Source of the DNA: Luidia sarsii
Taxonomy: Eukaryota; Echinodermata; Asteroidea; Paxillosida; Luidiidae
Direction: 5' to 3'
Assembly (NCBI GenBank): GCA_949987565.1
Contig: OX465102.1
Location: 9,678,212 to 9,742,211 of the forward strand
Length of the DNA stretch: 64,000 nt
Shown one piece after another: positions 11,501 to 21,638 of the stretch. The notes below the pieces were generated by a model. It had not been told where the DNA came from, searched no databases, and was given only the letters and a program-made list of their open reading frames with translations. The translations under genes were made by a program, and so were the position numbers. Each line of letters starts with the position of its first letter. Position 1 is the first letter of the stretch.

Positions 11501-14500
11501 CCTTCCTGAGTTCCTTCCTATCTCCTTCCTTTCTTAGCCATCAATTCCTATCTCCAGCTTTCCCGAGTCCCTCCCTATCTCCTTCTTTCCTTAGCCGTCA
11601 GTTCCCATCTCCAGCCTTCCTGAGTCCCTCTCTATCTCCTTCTTTCCTTAGCCGTCAATTCCTATCTCCAGCCTTCCTGAGTTCCTTCCTATCTCCAACC
11701 TTCCTGAGTTCCTTCCTATCTCCTTCCTTTCTTAGCCATCAATTCCTATCTCCAGCTTTCCCGAGTCCCTCCCTATCTCCTTCTTTCCTTAGCCGTCAGT
11801 TCCCATCTCCAGCCTTCCTGAGTCCCTCTCTATCTCCTTCTTTCCTTAGCCATCAATTCTTATCTCCAGCCTTCCTGAGTTCCTCCCTATCTCCTTCTTT
11901 CCTTAGCAGTAAATTCCTATCTCCAGCCTTCCTGAGTTCCTCCCTATCTTCTTCTTTCCTTAGCAGTAAATTCCTATCTCCAGCCTTCCTGAGTTCCTCC
12001 CTATCTTCTTCTTTCCTTAGCCGTCAATTCCTATCTCCAGCCTTCCTGAGTCCCTCCCTATCTCCTTCTTCCCTTAGCCATCAATTCCTATCTCCAGCCT
12101 TCTTGAGTTCCTCCCTATCTTCTTCTTTCCTTAGCCATCAATTCCTATCTCCAGCCTTCCTGAGACCCTCCCTATCTCCTTCTTTCCTCAGCCGTCAATT
12201 CCCATCTCCAGCCTTCCTGAGTTCCTCCCTATCTCCTTCCTTCCTTAGCCGTCAATTCCTATCTCCAGCCTTCCTGAGTCCCTCCCTATCTCCTTCTTTC
12301 TTTAGCCGTCAACTCCTATCCCCAGCCTTCCTGAGTCCCTCCCTATCTCCTTCTTTCTTTAGCCGTCAATTCCTATCTCCAGCCTTCCTGAGTTCCTCCC
12401 TATCTCCTTTCCTTAGCCCTTAACCACTTCGCGCCGGGACCTCCGAATCCGGAGGTCAATTGGATTGCCTTTGCAACAGGGCCCTCCGAATCCGGGCACC
12501 ACTATTGTCCACATTCTAAACAAAGACTCTTTTCAGCTTAGAATAAAGCAATATGAATCAGTACAAAGACCCTTTTTGACGCAAGTTGCCACATGCATTG
12601 CAAGATTAGCAGCAGTAATTGTGCAATTGTGGGACTTTTAGTGTGGAGGATCGAGGGATACCGCGCTGCAGCTGAAAGCACGCGGGGGACATTGTCTATG
12701 CATGCCACACAGCCCAACGGTCGTCGGTCTGGCATTGGAATTCCCCCCACATTCTTTACCGTAATCTGTACGCTCGCTTGTGGCCGACCAACTCGAAGAT
12801 TTGACTGCCTGGAGTGGAGGCTGGAGTCTGCGGTCAGGGATTGTCAGCAGCGTACACGCACCCACACACACACGTCCGTTACGGTCCATTGACGACGCAC
12901 AAAGGGCCCTTTTTCGAACGGATAATCTCTTGACAAAGGCCACAACGACGTCCGAATTGTGCCAGGTTTTACTCTCTTGTACCCATAGTATACCCTTATC
13001 GATTTATTTCACAGAAATATATTGTTCCGATTGTTTTAGCAAGATTTTAAAATGATGCATTGTTCAAAAACCCCCGTATGGCGGTCATTGGCGCTGAAAA
13101 CCCCCCCGGTGCGAAGTGGTTAATCCTGAGTGGCCAAAAAAAAAGAGGACTGATTCCTCCAAGGGTTGGCAGCTATGGGAGGTGGTCGGGGCAGTGTGAC
13201 CCCTCTCAAACTGTCTGGCCTCAACCTACCTTTGAAATCTCGCTGCTGGCCCAGGTCCAGCTGCTGCGTCTGGGCGACTGTCTTCAGCAGCTCCTGGATG
13301 ACCACCCGGTCGTAGATTCCAGCATCGCTGGTGGAGAAGGGAAATGGAAAATGCAGCAAACATTTCATCCCAATATCTTACAAAGCTGAGGCCCCCCTTT
13401 TTAAAAATTTGATCGAGACATCCTAGCCCAACATTGTGGTTGTTTCTATGACTTACATTTTCATGGAAATACTGAAAACTGGTAACACAAGGGAAGAGGT
13501 ACTTGTATAAGACTAATTTCTATTGAAATTGTATTGGTAGTTTAACCCTAACGCTTTGCACCTCCCGCACAGGACACACACTGTATACCGCAATTTACCA
13601 CAGTGCCCACAGGGGTGTAGGCTCACATACCACAGGTCACCACAAAAACCCCGCATTGGAATGTCCTGGTGCATGGCCCTTATCCTCCCACAGGAAAAAC
13701 CATGTGTGGTTAATTGTGGTTTCAATGCCGGTTAGGGATAGGAGAAACAGCAGATTCATTTGTAACTGGTGTGAAGAGGAATCCTGACCTGCTTACCTTG
13801 GATTGACCTCAATGTGATAATTGCTGGCTATGGAGGAGATCTCTACTTTCTTGTTTGACGGTGTCTATGGCAATAATGATGTACAGGGGGGAAAGAGAAA
13901 AAAAATCTTAAAGACCATTCAATGCTGTTGACGTAGATCCCAGGGTTTGCCCTGAGAATATTGTGAGTCTGAGGTGTCAACCGATGATTTGCACAGTGGA
14001 TGTGGTTTGGTATATTGTGGATGCGCTGATTGTGAGGTTCCATGGGTTATAGATTGGATAGGGAATAAGTCTTTACACCTCCCGCACAGGACACACACTG
14101 TATACTGCAATTTACCACAGTGCCCATAGGGGTGTAGGTTCACATACCACAGGACACCACAAAAAACCCACTGTGGAATGTTCTGGTGCATGGCCCTTAT
14201 CCTCCCACAGGAAAATCCATGTGTGGTTAATTGTGGTTTCAATGCCGGTCAGGGTTTTCAAGCACTGTAGTAATGATGTACATGTACATGTATGTTCACG
14301 AAGAAACACACAGTAAAGTGCAAGGGAACATCAGATACACAGCCCTTTTGCACACATGATTTTCAAGCATGATTATGACCCCTGAGGTGGCAAGTTTTGG
14401 ACACAACACCTGAGGTGTTCCATTAGGTGAGGCGGGCCAACTCATGGTTTCATATGCAGGCAAACCCTGCCAGTGCCCCCCCCCCAAAAAAAGAAAGACT

Positions 14501-17500
14501 AGTTGACTTCTTGGTACGCCATCTAAGGTCTGGATAGATCAGATCGTAAGAGCGGTGGTACCCGAAACCAGTGGTCTCGGGTTTAAGACCCAGTCTGGTA
14601 AAAATCATGATTTTGCGACGCACATTACTTAGTCAATCGGATGGCAGTCAGTACACAGCTGTACAGAAAACATGCGCTTCACTAACACTATTCTTGCATG
14701 CGCGACACACATCATAATCAAAATCACAATTTTTGGGAAAAAGTAAGTGGTTGTGCCTGACAATGAATGGCTATTGTGTATAACAGTAGTAACGCTGGGA
14801 CAAAAGGTCGACAAGTCGACATTTCGCGACTTTGAAGCGACTTCGAAATACCGACTTCCGTTTTTACGAAAGTCGACAAGTCGGCCGAGGTCGACTTTGA
14901 GGTATCACGCCGACTTTCGTAGCAACGACTTTGCGGTATCATGTCGACTTTCGTGGAGAACGACTTTACGGTATCACGCCCCCTCTACGAAACACGAAAT
15001 CAAAGTCGATGCTGCGAAACTCTTTGGCACGAAACTCAACGAACGACTTTGAAGCCACGGAATCTTACTCCCAACGCTGCTCAGTGTACATATCATACAC
15101 ATCGAGCGGTATTGGGCTGATCCATTATAATTTTAGGGGAGCAGAGTCATGCATATGTACTGTACCGCTACGCCGTCCAATCAGCCCACCGTTGCCATGC
15201 CGACATCATGTGATAATGTATATTCATCAGGCATTTCAGTTTACCCATGGCTCACGTGCTTGGAATTGGATAACCAACCACCTTAAGTTCGATGAACTTT
15301 TCCACGTGCGTGGGATCAGACCAGATCTTCTTATCTTGTAGCAGTATCTGGGAGAATGAAAAAGGCGCAGCAGGGAAGATTGCCAAGCATCCCTGCACCA
15401 GATTGACATCGCTTTGTGGTGGATTCATTTAATATGTATAGAATAAAATAATACTGAAAAAAAAGGAAAATAAAAAACTCTCCAAATCATGATACTCGGC
15501 TTAATTTACTTTTGGCACAAAGCAGTTTTGTTTCATAATTTTATTTAAAACAAAGAGGTCAAGGAAGTTATTTTGAAAATATAGGATTGTCAGACGCTAT
15601 AGGCATTTTAGGCAACTTGTTAAAGGAAGGCACTACCGTTACCCTGGAAAAATGATTCAACTTTTATTTTAAAGCCAGGGTTCCACACTAACAATTATTT
15701 TTTCTTGCCCTTCGGGCAAGCGAAAATATCACTTTTCATATTTTTACTTGCCCGAATGGGAAATCTACTTGCCCGAAAATGGAAATAAAAGAAAACATTA
15801 AAAAATTGAATTTCTCAATAATCTTAAATCACTTAAGCCTTTCAATGGCATTTTGAGTTTGCTAAAAGCTGTGATTCATTATAATTCTAAATTATCGTCA
15901 TCATTATCAGGGTTCACCCCAGGATCTTGGAGAAAGTATGGGGCTTTTGGCTCGAAGTCCACTGCGCTTCGCGCAAAGAAAACGTGTGGCAAATTGAAAA
16001 TATCTGTTAATTTAATAAGTATAACTATTCATTCACAGTTTTCTTGTGGAGATTTTCTCTTTCGTACCGAAAATGAAAATAAGGTGCAGCACTCCCAAAA
16101 AGTATAATGTCCGTTATTGTCGACTGTCCCCACGACTGTTCCCACGATATTGGTGATTCAATGCCATTAAATTAATTAATACAAAAAAAAAATCCTGGGG
16201 GAAAACCCACCTACCGGCATATCATGTAAAGATCCATGTGTTATTTGATTAGAAGAAATAAGGGTCATTTTTGTTTGAAAAGTTGTGTAAGATAAAGAAA
16301 TTACTTCGTAGAAGTATCGAGTACGGAGGGAAATGACCGACATGATCCGGCGTGCAGCAGCAGTTTTCTGGCCGTGCGCCACGGCCGAAGTCACTGACAA
16401 CAACACGGTCAAACCGCGGAGCATGCATCGTAACTTTAGGCCGACGCTGAAAAATTCCGGGAAAAAAAGCTCATGTACATGTACACCAGTGACCACTCTG
16501 TACAATTTTTGCGAGGATAAGTTACTTCCGTAGTACAAGTACATTTTCCAAAATTATTTCCTCCAAGTAATTATCAAATTCTGGTTTTCACGGTACGACC
16601 GTAAAGGCTTTAGTTTAGCAGTTTAGGAACCTGGGGGTTTCATGTCAACTCGGTCCGTAACCAAAACGGACCGTTGAGGAAGGAAGATCGGACCACGAAA
16701 AAAAAAAATACTGTACAACTTTTACTGGTCCACCCTTAGTCCGAGTCACTTGGACCAATCGCCCTTTAAAAAAAATTTGAGGTTTCGCCTGAAACCTCAA
16801 TTTTTTTTAAAGGGCGACTGTAAGGGTCCAAGTTACTCGGACTAGTCCACCCTGCGTGTTTGGGCATGTAGCCTACCTTATCCGATCGTTAATCTATTTC
16901 CCTGCCCGTGAAAAAAGTAAAACCCAAGATTTAATTAAAATCCGAAGTTGTTTCCATTAAGCCTAGTAAAAGACGATCTTTGTTAAAATCTCGGAATACA
17001 AAATCGGGAACAGGATCGTAGTGCGAAGACTGGAAAGTCGCTGTTTACAACGCACGTGCGGCATGCTTTCTCTATCCTCAATGGTACCCGGCGATCCTAT
17101 TCCTATACGCATGGACGCATGGGCGAATGTTTACCAGCGAACTGGGCCGTTGCTGTGTGCAGTACTACATGTATTACATGTACAGTACATGTAAATGTAT
17201 TGCACATGTACACTGTACGCTGTACAGATTGTACATGTACTGTACAGTACATCGTGCGCACAGCCGCTATACTATAGTACTAGCGTAGCGGTGCAGGATA
17301 CAATCATTCTGTGCTCGCGGATCGCGTGCGCTCGGCAGACGCAAAAACCTCCGCTATTTCGGAATAATAATCGTAACAATTCGAACAATATCTACATATA
17401 ATTGGCTCGTTCTGGGCAAGGACTTTGATTATTTCAATTATGCAACTGTCAAAATTTTACTTGCCCGATCGTGCGATCGGTACGCTTGCTATTACATGTA

Positions 17501-19831
17501 CCATACACTACATACACTTTTGTATACAGTGCATGTACATGTATAGTGTAGTACACGTATGTACTGTACAGCGCGGAAAGTCGACAAGTCGACTTTCCGC
17601 GACTTTGGGGCCAACGACTTGTCGACTTTGAAAAAACCAAAGTCGCCCAGCACTAAACAGTAGGCTGTTTAATAGTCATTTTAGCCTGATCATCTATACA
17701 AAATGTAGGTTGTCTATGGTTTTTTTTTTCATCCTTTTAGTTTTACAGTGAAGGCATTAACATTTTAATAGTCAAATCGTTGCAATCATTTGTACCGTAA
17801 ATGTCTGGTGTTCGATGCGAAGTTTCTCGACGCCTGCTCCGTACAGCTCACGGAGCGTGCACATGATTCTCGTCTTCTTGCCTGCTCCGGACGGCCCGTA
17901 GATGAGCAGGTGAGGGAAGTCCCCGCCTTGGACCTGCATGAATGAATGAACGATCGAACAAACTGTCTGGACCTTCCTCCAAAATTAAAATAAGAATAAA
18001 TAAATAAATCCTTAACTAAACTCTTGCCTTGTTAAATAAATAATCAACCTTGTAGTTGTAATGCTTTGTTACATGTAGTTTGTACAACTTGTAGTTGTAC
18101 TGAATACAGTATAACTAGTAGTACAAGCAAACTGATGATCGCACATTATTAGGCCTATTCTGTATTCTGTATTCAAACTCATGAAGTGATGTACAACTAC
18201 ACAGTACAACTTACAAGTCATAAACTTGGTATTCGACTGACACTCACTGACAGTGACACTAACTAGTACTACTACTAGTATCCTCCAATAACCGGTTTTC
18301 GACGATATAAGGACTTTTCTTCAAACTGAACAATGTGGACGAAAGTATCACACTAAAAGAGGTCTCAGTCACTTTGTCCACACCACAGACTAGTATTAGA
18401 ATAATTATAGAGAAGGTTGATCAAGCCTGTCATTTTGGTAAGATTACCCGCTTTTGTTGACATCCGCGGCGCACCGCACAGTAAGCACCGTCACCTATTT
18501 TCGTCAGTGGTGTTTAGTAAGGTGTCCCAGTGTAGCCAAACGCAAAATAAATTCTTAAATTAACTCAAAATGCTGTGTGGCACTATTAAATTCTTCCCTG
18601 TATGTTTTTTTGTGTTCATCTTTGTTTTTGTTTTTCCACACTGCTTCTAACACTTTCCTCAACTCATTCATAATTTATGCTTAAAACATATTGGTCTTGT
18701 TGATGTCTTCTTTTGTGACGTTTAAAAAAAACTCCACAATCCTCTTTCTCACTGCTTCTTCAGTTATAACCTTTCCAAATTTCACTCAAGAGACACATTT
18801 CCTCCTTCTTTGTACTTTCTCTAGCTGCTCTTTTATTTTTTTCATTTAAAAAAAAAAGCCTATTGGGCCATGTTACTTTTTGTCTTTAAATAATAATAAA
18901 AAAAAATATTAAAAAAATTATATAAGCGAGACGCCCTATAGTAGCCTCCATAGTTTTTACCCAGAACGGACTTCCTCAAGTTGCGTGATATATTTTTTTT
19001 CTACGGATGTTGGGGTTTGTTAATGTTATGGTAAACTCAGATTTTTTTTAGGACCAACAATAAAGAAAACTGGAGCTTCGAAGCAACTGCCAATTTTGTA
19101 CCTAGGAAAATAGACCCCTAAAGAGCAACTTTTTGAATAACACGAGTTTGGCCTACTGGAAAAGCCTTAAATTTCCACATTTTCGGTGACGGACAAGAGC
19201 AGGAAACCAACTGTAAGATATGAAGTCTGAGATCGTTATACGGAGTTGTTTTCATAGTGCGATGTGAGTTAGAATGCTAAGCGTCGAAAACGTGTAGCGT
19301 CGAAAACGGGGGTTCCCACGATACTATACTATAGTAGTACTACTACTAGTAGTAGTACTACTACTAGTACTAGTAGTACTACTCATACTAGTACTTAATA
19401 GTAGTAGTACTTAGTACTTAGTAGTAAATTATTAGTTTTTACTAGTAGTAGTATTACTATTATATTAGTACAACTATTACTATAGTATTACTTTAGTACT
19501 AGCTACTACTATACTACTGCTACTAGTACTAACTACTAGTAAGTACTACTAGTACTTGTAGTAGTACTGACAGTAGAAAACTGTGCTAGACTGTCGTCTC
19601 TGTGTCAGTGTCACTGTCACTTTAGTACTATTTACTACTGCCGTACTGGGCACTAGCAATGGCACTAGCACTGTAGCAGTAGCAGTAGCACTTTCGTGAA
19701 AACACTGCCAACACATCACATGTACAATTCGGCGCCGTGCCTACCAATTTCCTCAAGTTTGAAGCCTGGTCTTTGTGGAAATCCAGCTTGGATAGGGACG
19801 TGGGACGGTACTTGTCCACCCACAGACTCAT
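8344..19831 (-). CDS. RFC3: Replication factor C subunit 3 (clamp loader), 8 exons, 356 aa
   Basis: Small AAA+ subunit of the RFC clamp loader, which opens PCNA and loads it at primer-template junctions in the nucleus. Coding exons on the minus strand are 19745-19831, 17796-17933, 13797-13864, 13230-13327, 10842-11023, 10038-10174, 9224-9392 and 8344-8535. They total 1071 nt and join in frame to 356 residues plus stop, the length of human RFC3. Visible marks are [10 protein letters not shown] at the start, Walker [10 protein letters not shown] at 42-50, the Walker-B-like VVLTEVDRL around 132-140, SNSTS (sensor 1) at 165-169, and the SRC motif at 177-179, followed by the C-terminal collar ending GFDDMAF. 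An in-frame Met 11 codons upstream (19864) is possible, but MSLW matches the family start. Introns are full of repeats. Intron 5 uses a GTCGGT donor, which is off consensus. Intron 2 holds an extra exon-like segment (15282-15347). Confidence 0.96.
9014..9073. mobile_element. 60-bp palindromic foldback (GGTTTGCGGTGACACC family)
   Basis: GGAAGGTTTGCGGTGACACC with its inverse GGTGTCATCGCAAACCTTCC closes on TATATATGCTTATA. This is the minimal form of the family whose longer members are at 32295-32410, 35624-35750 and 45100-45347. It lies in RFC3 intron 7. Confidence 0.85.
9224..9392 (-). CDS. RFC3: RFC3 exon 7
   Basis: Residues 237-292. Acceptor ctcgtctag then GTATCCCTTC; encodes [22 protein letters not shown] and CIPPDIIMK, closely matching the family. 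The donor after AAG is GTCAGA. Confidence 0.95.
9606..9760 (-). repeat. tRNA-derived SINE copy
   Basis: The tRNA-like module at 9606-9677 (GACTGGACCGGGACTTGAAC ... tgagctatccagcc) is followed by the start of the body (gtcaaccagtctttgccggg). It lies in RFC3 intron 6. Confidence 0.85.
10038..10174 (-). CDS. RFC3: RFC3 exon 6
   Basis: Residues 192-236. Acceptor ccggacag then ATCTGCCAGG; encodes [20 protein letters not shown] and [12 protein letters not shown]; donor GTGAGT. Confidence 0.95.
10236..10432. repeat. Dispersed GCAAAGCACTGAGCACTCAG element
   Basis: Two inverted halves carry GGGCAAAGCACTGAGCACTC and its inverse, with CAACGAGGGTTTGCCCTTC. The same sequence recurs near 9480-9560, 29200-29290, 33880-33990, 34290-34390, 39820-39860, 52890-52990 and as a tandem array at 55200-55710. 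Confidence 0.7.
10571..10700 (-). repeat. tRNA-derived SINE copy
   Basis: Near-intact tRNA-like module at 10571-10642 (GACTGGATCGGGACTTGAAC ... tgagctatccagcc) with the first part of the SINE body. It lies in RFC3 intron 5. Confidence 0.85.
10842..11023 (-). CDS. RFC3: RFC3 exon 5 (Walker B region, SRC motif)
   Basis: Residues 131-191. Acceptor ctcgcag then TTGTCGTACTGACG; encodes [35 protein letters not shown] and ends APSVDE. The only donor that keeps the frame to exon 6 is GAG|GTCGGT, which departs from the usual GTRAGT. Confidence 0.93.
11190..12419. repeat. 57-bp minisatellite in RFC3 intron 4
   Basis: About 21 copies of a pyrimidine-rich unit (CCCTATCTCCTTCTTTCCTT then AGCCGTCAATTCC and TATCTCCAGCCTTCCTGAG). 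The period is 57 bp, i.e. 19 codons, which creates a spurious 106-codon frame at 12103-12423. A single related unit, probably the dispersed founder, is at 34480-34582. Confidence 0.95.
12424..13119. mobile_element. TTAA-flanked element (piggyBac-like), 696 bp, non-autonomous
   Basis: Bounded by TTAA at 12420-12423 and 13120-13123. The ends are CCACTTCGCGCCGGG and the inverse of CCCGGTGCGAAGTGG, with one mismatch. A subterminal palindrome CCTCCGAATCCGGAGG follows the left end. TTAA target sites with ends starting CC are characteristic of piggyBac. No transposase is visible. It inserted exactly at the edge of the 57-bp array in RFC3 intron 4. Confidence 0.85.
13230..13327 (-). CDS. RFC3: RFC3 exon 4
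   Basis: Residues 98-130. Acceptor ctccaccag then CGATGCTGG; encodes [20 protein letters not shown] and QQRDFK, near identical to the family; donor GTAGGT. Confidence 0.96.
13546..13737. mobile_element. ~190-bp TTAA MITE, copy 1
   Basis: TTAA|CCCTAACGCTTTGCACCTCC at the left and CAATGCCGGTTAGGG at the right (right TTAA decayed to ATAG). It carries the internal blocks GGACACACACTGTATACCGC and CATGTGTGGTTAATTGTGG. The intact copy with TTAA on both sides is at 44256-44455. Confidence 0.8.
13797..13864 (-). CDS. RFC3: RFC3 exon 3
   Basis: Residues 76-97. Acceptor gccatag then ACACCGTCAAAC; encodes [22 protein letters not shown]; donor GTAAGC. The junction with exon 2 is phase 0. Confidence 0.95.
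13919..14060. repeat. Dispersed repeat (ATATTGTGAGTCTGAGGTG)
   Basis: Shares GAATATTGTGAGTCTGAGGT, TGGATGTGGTTTGGTATATT and GAGGTTCCATGKGT with 52710-52840. No ends defined. Confidence 0.65.
14072..14253. mobile_element. ~190-bp TTAA MITE, copy 2 (degraded ends)
   Basis: Same interior as 13546-13737 (ACACCTCCCGCACAGGACAC ... TTTCAATGCCGGTCAGGG), but the terminal CCCTAA blocks and TTAA sites are lost. Confidence 0.75.
14310..14490. repeat. Dispersed repeat (CCTGAGGTGGCAAGTTTTGG)
   Basis: Same order of blocks as 53190-53400: a GTGCAAGGGAACATCA block, TTTTCAAGCATGATTATGAC, CCTGAGGTGGCAAGTTTTGG and a C-run. Confidence 0.65.
14528..14602 (+). repeat. Diverged tRNA-like SINE head
   Basis: TCTGGATAGATCAGATCGTA ... 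GGTCTCGGGTTTAAGACC matches the tRNA-like module with several changes. It lies in RFC3 intron 2. Confidence 0.6.
14800..15060. repeat. GTCGAC-rich palindromic repeat
   Basis: Repeated GTCGACTTT / AAAGTCGAC, CGACTTTCGT and GGTATCACGCCGACTTTC in both orientations. A related block is at 17570-17650 (AAAGTCGACAAGTCGACTTT). Unusually CpG-rich for the region. Both blocks are in RFC3 intron 2. Confidence 0.75.
15282..15347 (-). CDS. Candidate cassette exon of RFC3 intron 2 (66 nt, 22 codons)
   Basis: On the minus strand an acceptor (ttcattctcccag) is followed by 66 open nucleotides encoding [20 protein letters not shown] plus LK, then GTGGTT as a possible donor. RFC3 exons 2 and 3 meet in phase 0 and 66 is divisible by 3, so inclusion would insert 22 residues between EHQTFT and TPSNKK without shifting the frame. 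The family protein does not contain this insert, so constitutive use is unlikely. It could be a rare isoform, an exon of another transcript, or chance. Confidence 0.35.
16737..16844. mobile_element. 108-bp foldback element with 9-bp target duplication
   Basis: Starts TAGTCCGAGTCACTTGGACC and ends with the inverse GGTCCAAGTTACTCGGACTA. It is flanked by GTCCACCCT at 16728-16736 and 16845-16853. The interior is an AT-rich hairpin around TGAGGTTTCGCCTGAAACCT. It belongs to the same family as the large element at 39917-40754. It lies in RFC3 intron 2. Confidence 0.85.
17796..17933 (-). CDS. RFC3: RFC3 exon 2 (Walker A)
   Basis: Residues 30-75. Acceptor cattcatgcag then GTCCAAGGCGG; encodes [20 protein letters not shown] and [20 protein letters not shown]; ends EHQTFT before GTACAA. 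Holds the P-loop GPSGAGKKT. Confidence 0.97.
18281..19321. mobile_element. TA-flanked DNA transposon, copy 2 (inverted relative to 6817-7843)
   Basis: Starts TCCTCCAATAACCGGTTTTC and ends GAAAACGGGGGTTCCCACGA, with TA at 18279-18280 and 19322-19323. The interior is highly similar to the reverse complement of 6817-7843 by eye. It is inserted in a TAC/TAG microsatellite within RFC3 intron 1. Confidence 0.85.
19322..19572. repeat. TAC/TAG microsatellite
   Basis: Interleaved TAGTAC and ACTAGT trinucleotides, highly self-complementary. Its left part (about 18260-18280) lies on the other side of the transposon. Confidence 0.9.
19745..19831 (-). CDS. RFC3: RFC3 exon 1 (N-terminus)
   Basis: Residues 1-29, [20 protein letters not shown] and on to NLRKL, then donor GTAGGC. 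The start is chosen because all RFC3 proteins begin at [10 protein letters not shown]. The frame stays open to a further Met at 19864. Confidence 0.96.
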
Positions 19832-20130
19832 GGCGGCTTCTGAAGAGGCTCTCCGATCCTCCAAAGAAACCGAGTAAGTCTTCCTCGAAAATCGTGCACT
19901 GAACTTCGGCCGCGAGTATTTCGCGCGGTCCGTGTCGTATTACGCGCGCCGGCGTGTAGATGGCTCTAATGTTAGTTCCCAGGGGCATTGGTCCCTGCTT
20001 GTACGGAGTAATGATCGTGTGAACGTGAGTGGGTACGAGGTTGTATCCATAAGCACAGCACGTGCAGCGGTCTACACTAGGCATGTCGCCACATACACGG
20101 TCGAAAAAGATAAGTGATCGTAAAAAATAC
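19832..20130 (-). promoter_or_regulatory. Putative RFC3 5' UTR and promoter region
   Basis: The sequence just upstream of the RFC3 start is richer in CpG than its surroundings (e.g. CGCGCGGTCCGTGTCGTATT, ACGCGCGCCGGCG). No TATA box is evident. The assignment rests only on position and composition. Confidence 0.35.
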
Positions 20131-21039
20131 CAACTTAAAAAAAGTTCTGCAAATTGCACTGTTTTGCTCAAGACAAAAGCACCATTCTGTCTTTAAATTG
20201 TATAACCATTGTTTTCATCCGTCGCTTTGTTGGTCGAAGGAGAGGGTGCTTATTACTTTATAACATGTACTTATTGTTTTGACTGCGCGTACAGCTTATG
20301 CTTTTTAGCATATAAAAAAGGAGGGTGCTATTGCAAGATCGCGGACTCTAATCACAAAATAATTTGCTCATGAATATTGAAATTCTCATTAGCATAAAAA
20401 CTTAAAACTTGCAATTTAAGTTTTACACCCCAGAGCGAGTGTTAAAAGCAGTTTGATTCATTGTTAGCAACATTGCAAAGCAGTTCTGCAACATGGATTT
20501 AAGTGATTCTTTTTTTATTGCAACAGCTAGCCCTTATATTTTTTATACTATAATTCAATGACTAATTAGGCTACTATAATTTTACTCCAGTTCAGTTTTC
20601 AATTTTGCATTAATTTTGTTTTATAACATTGGAAAATTGACTAAGTTTGAGAATGGTACGTATACTAGTAAAGTATACTGTACAATATGTCAAGCACTCC
20701 TAATTTTCGCTTTTTGGTTATCAGTTTTTGGTCATCTTTTTGGTCATCAGGCCAGCATGCAAACTATAGGAATATATGTGTATTTCCAAGCCAAAAATCG
20801 GATTCTGTTGTCAAGAGCTTGTATAAAGTGATACATATTTACCTCAAGAGAGGTATAATTCCTCCCAAAGTAGGAATGGTTAGCTGCTATGTTGAACCCA
20901 TCTATCCGTCCATGAAAAAGATGAAACAAGACATGAACTGGTACTTTACTTTCATCCGATGCACAGTTTAATCCAACCAAATTCCTCATTCACTTCTACA
21001 TACATGTACACAAGTTCTTTCTCCGTGTACATACATGTA
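20131..21039. other. AT-rich intergenic stretch
   Basis: No gene seen. 20820-20960 resembles a dispersed fragment also found at 30500-30610 and 43150-43240 (TTGTCAAGAGCTTGTATAAA, GGAATGGTTGGCAGCT). Confidence 0.5.
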
Positions 21040-21281
21040 GGCCATTTTCAAAATTAAGGCTTAGGCTCGGGATATAGGCTTAAGTCATATTGATCTTACT
21101 CGTTATTATATCACAGGCATCTAGAAACAAGCATTTGGCCCCAGTTTCTTGGTGAATACCCTGTACCTATCAAGCCAACAAAGCTTCAAATTCGGAAACA
21201 AACCAAAACCTTGATTTTCAGGATTTGTCAGACGGAGACCAAGCCTGAGCCCAGCCCTAAGCCCTCATTTCGAAAATGGCC
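21040..21281. mobile_element. GGCC...GGCC MITE, 242 bp
   Basis: GGCCATTTTCAAAATTAAGG at the left and CTCATTTCGAAAATGGCC at the right form terminal inverted repeats. The interior carries CACAGGCATCTAGAAACAAG as in the copies at 2303, 30962 and 62046. Confidence 0.8.
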
Positions 21282-21638
21282 CTAATAAATCCAATAATGA
21301 TGGTGCCTCAAAACATACACGTATACCTTCCATTATTACTTTATTCTTTCAATTAATTCTTTATTTAAAAACCCGTTAAAATGTTCATTCAGTCAACTGT
21401 AAAAATTAGCTAGAGGGCAAAGGTCCACAATTATTTTCTTATTGCAGTTGAAATATTTTGTTTGGTTTTAGTTGTCCTTTAGTTGCCATGGTTTGTGTAT
21501 AAAAATATGGGTTAATGTGTTTGGAGATTGACTGCTTTTACTGACTCAATTGTAATTAAATCTGATTTGATTAAGACCCATATCTAAAGGCTGCAAATTG
21601 ATTTTTGACATGGAATGATGTAAACATGCAAGTCATGA

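Noticed and set aside
12103..12423. 106-codon Ser/Leu/Pro repeat frame
   Set aside because: It is the 57-bp array (19 codons per unit) inside RFC3 intron 4.
19716..20171. 151-codon minus frame overlapping RFC3 exon 1 as a separate gene
   Set aside because: It overlaps the RFC3 coding exon in another frame, has no family resemblance, and its upper part is the RFC3 5' flank.
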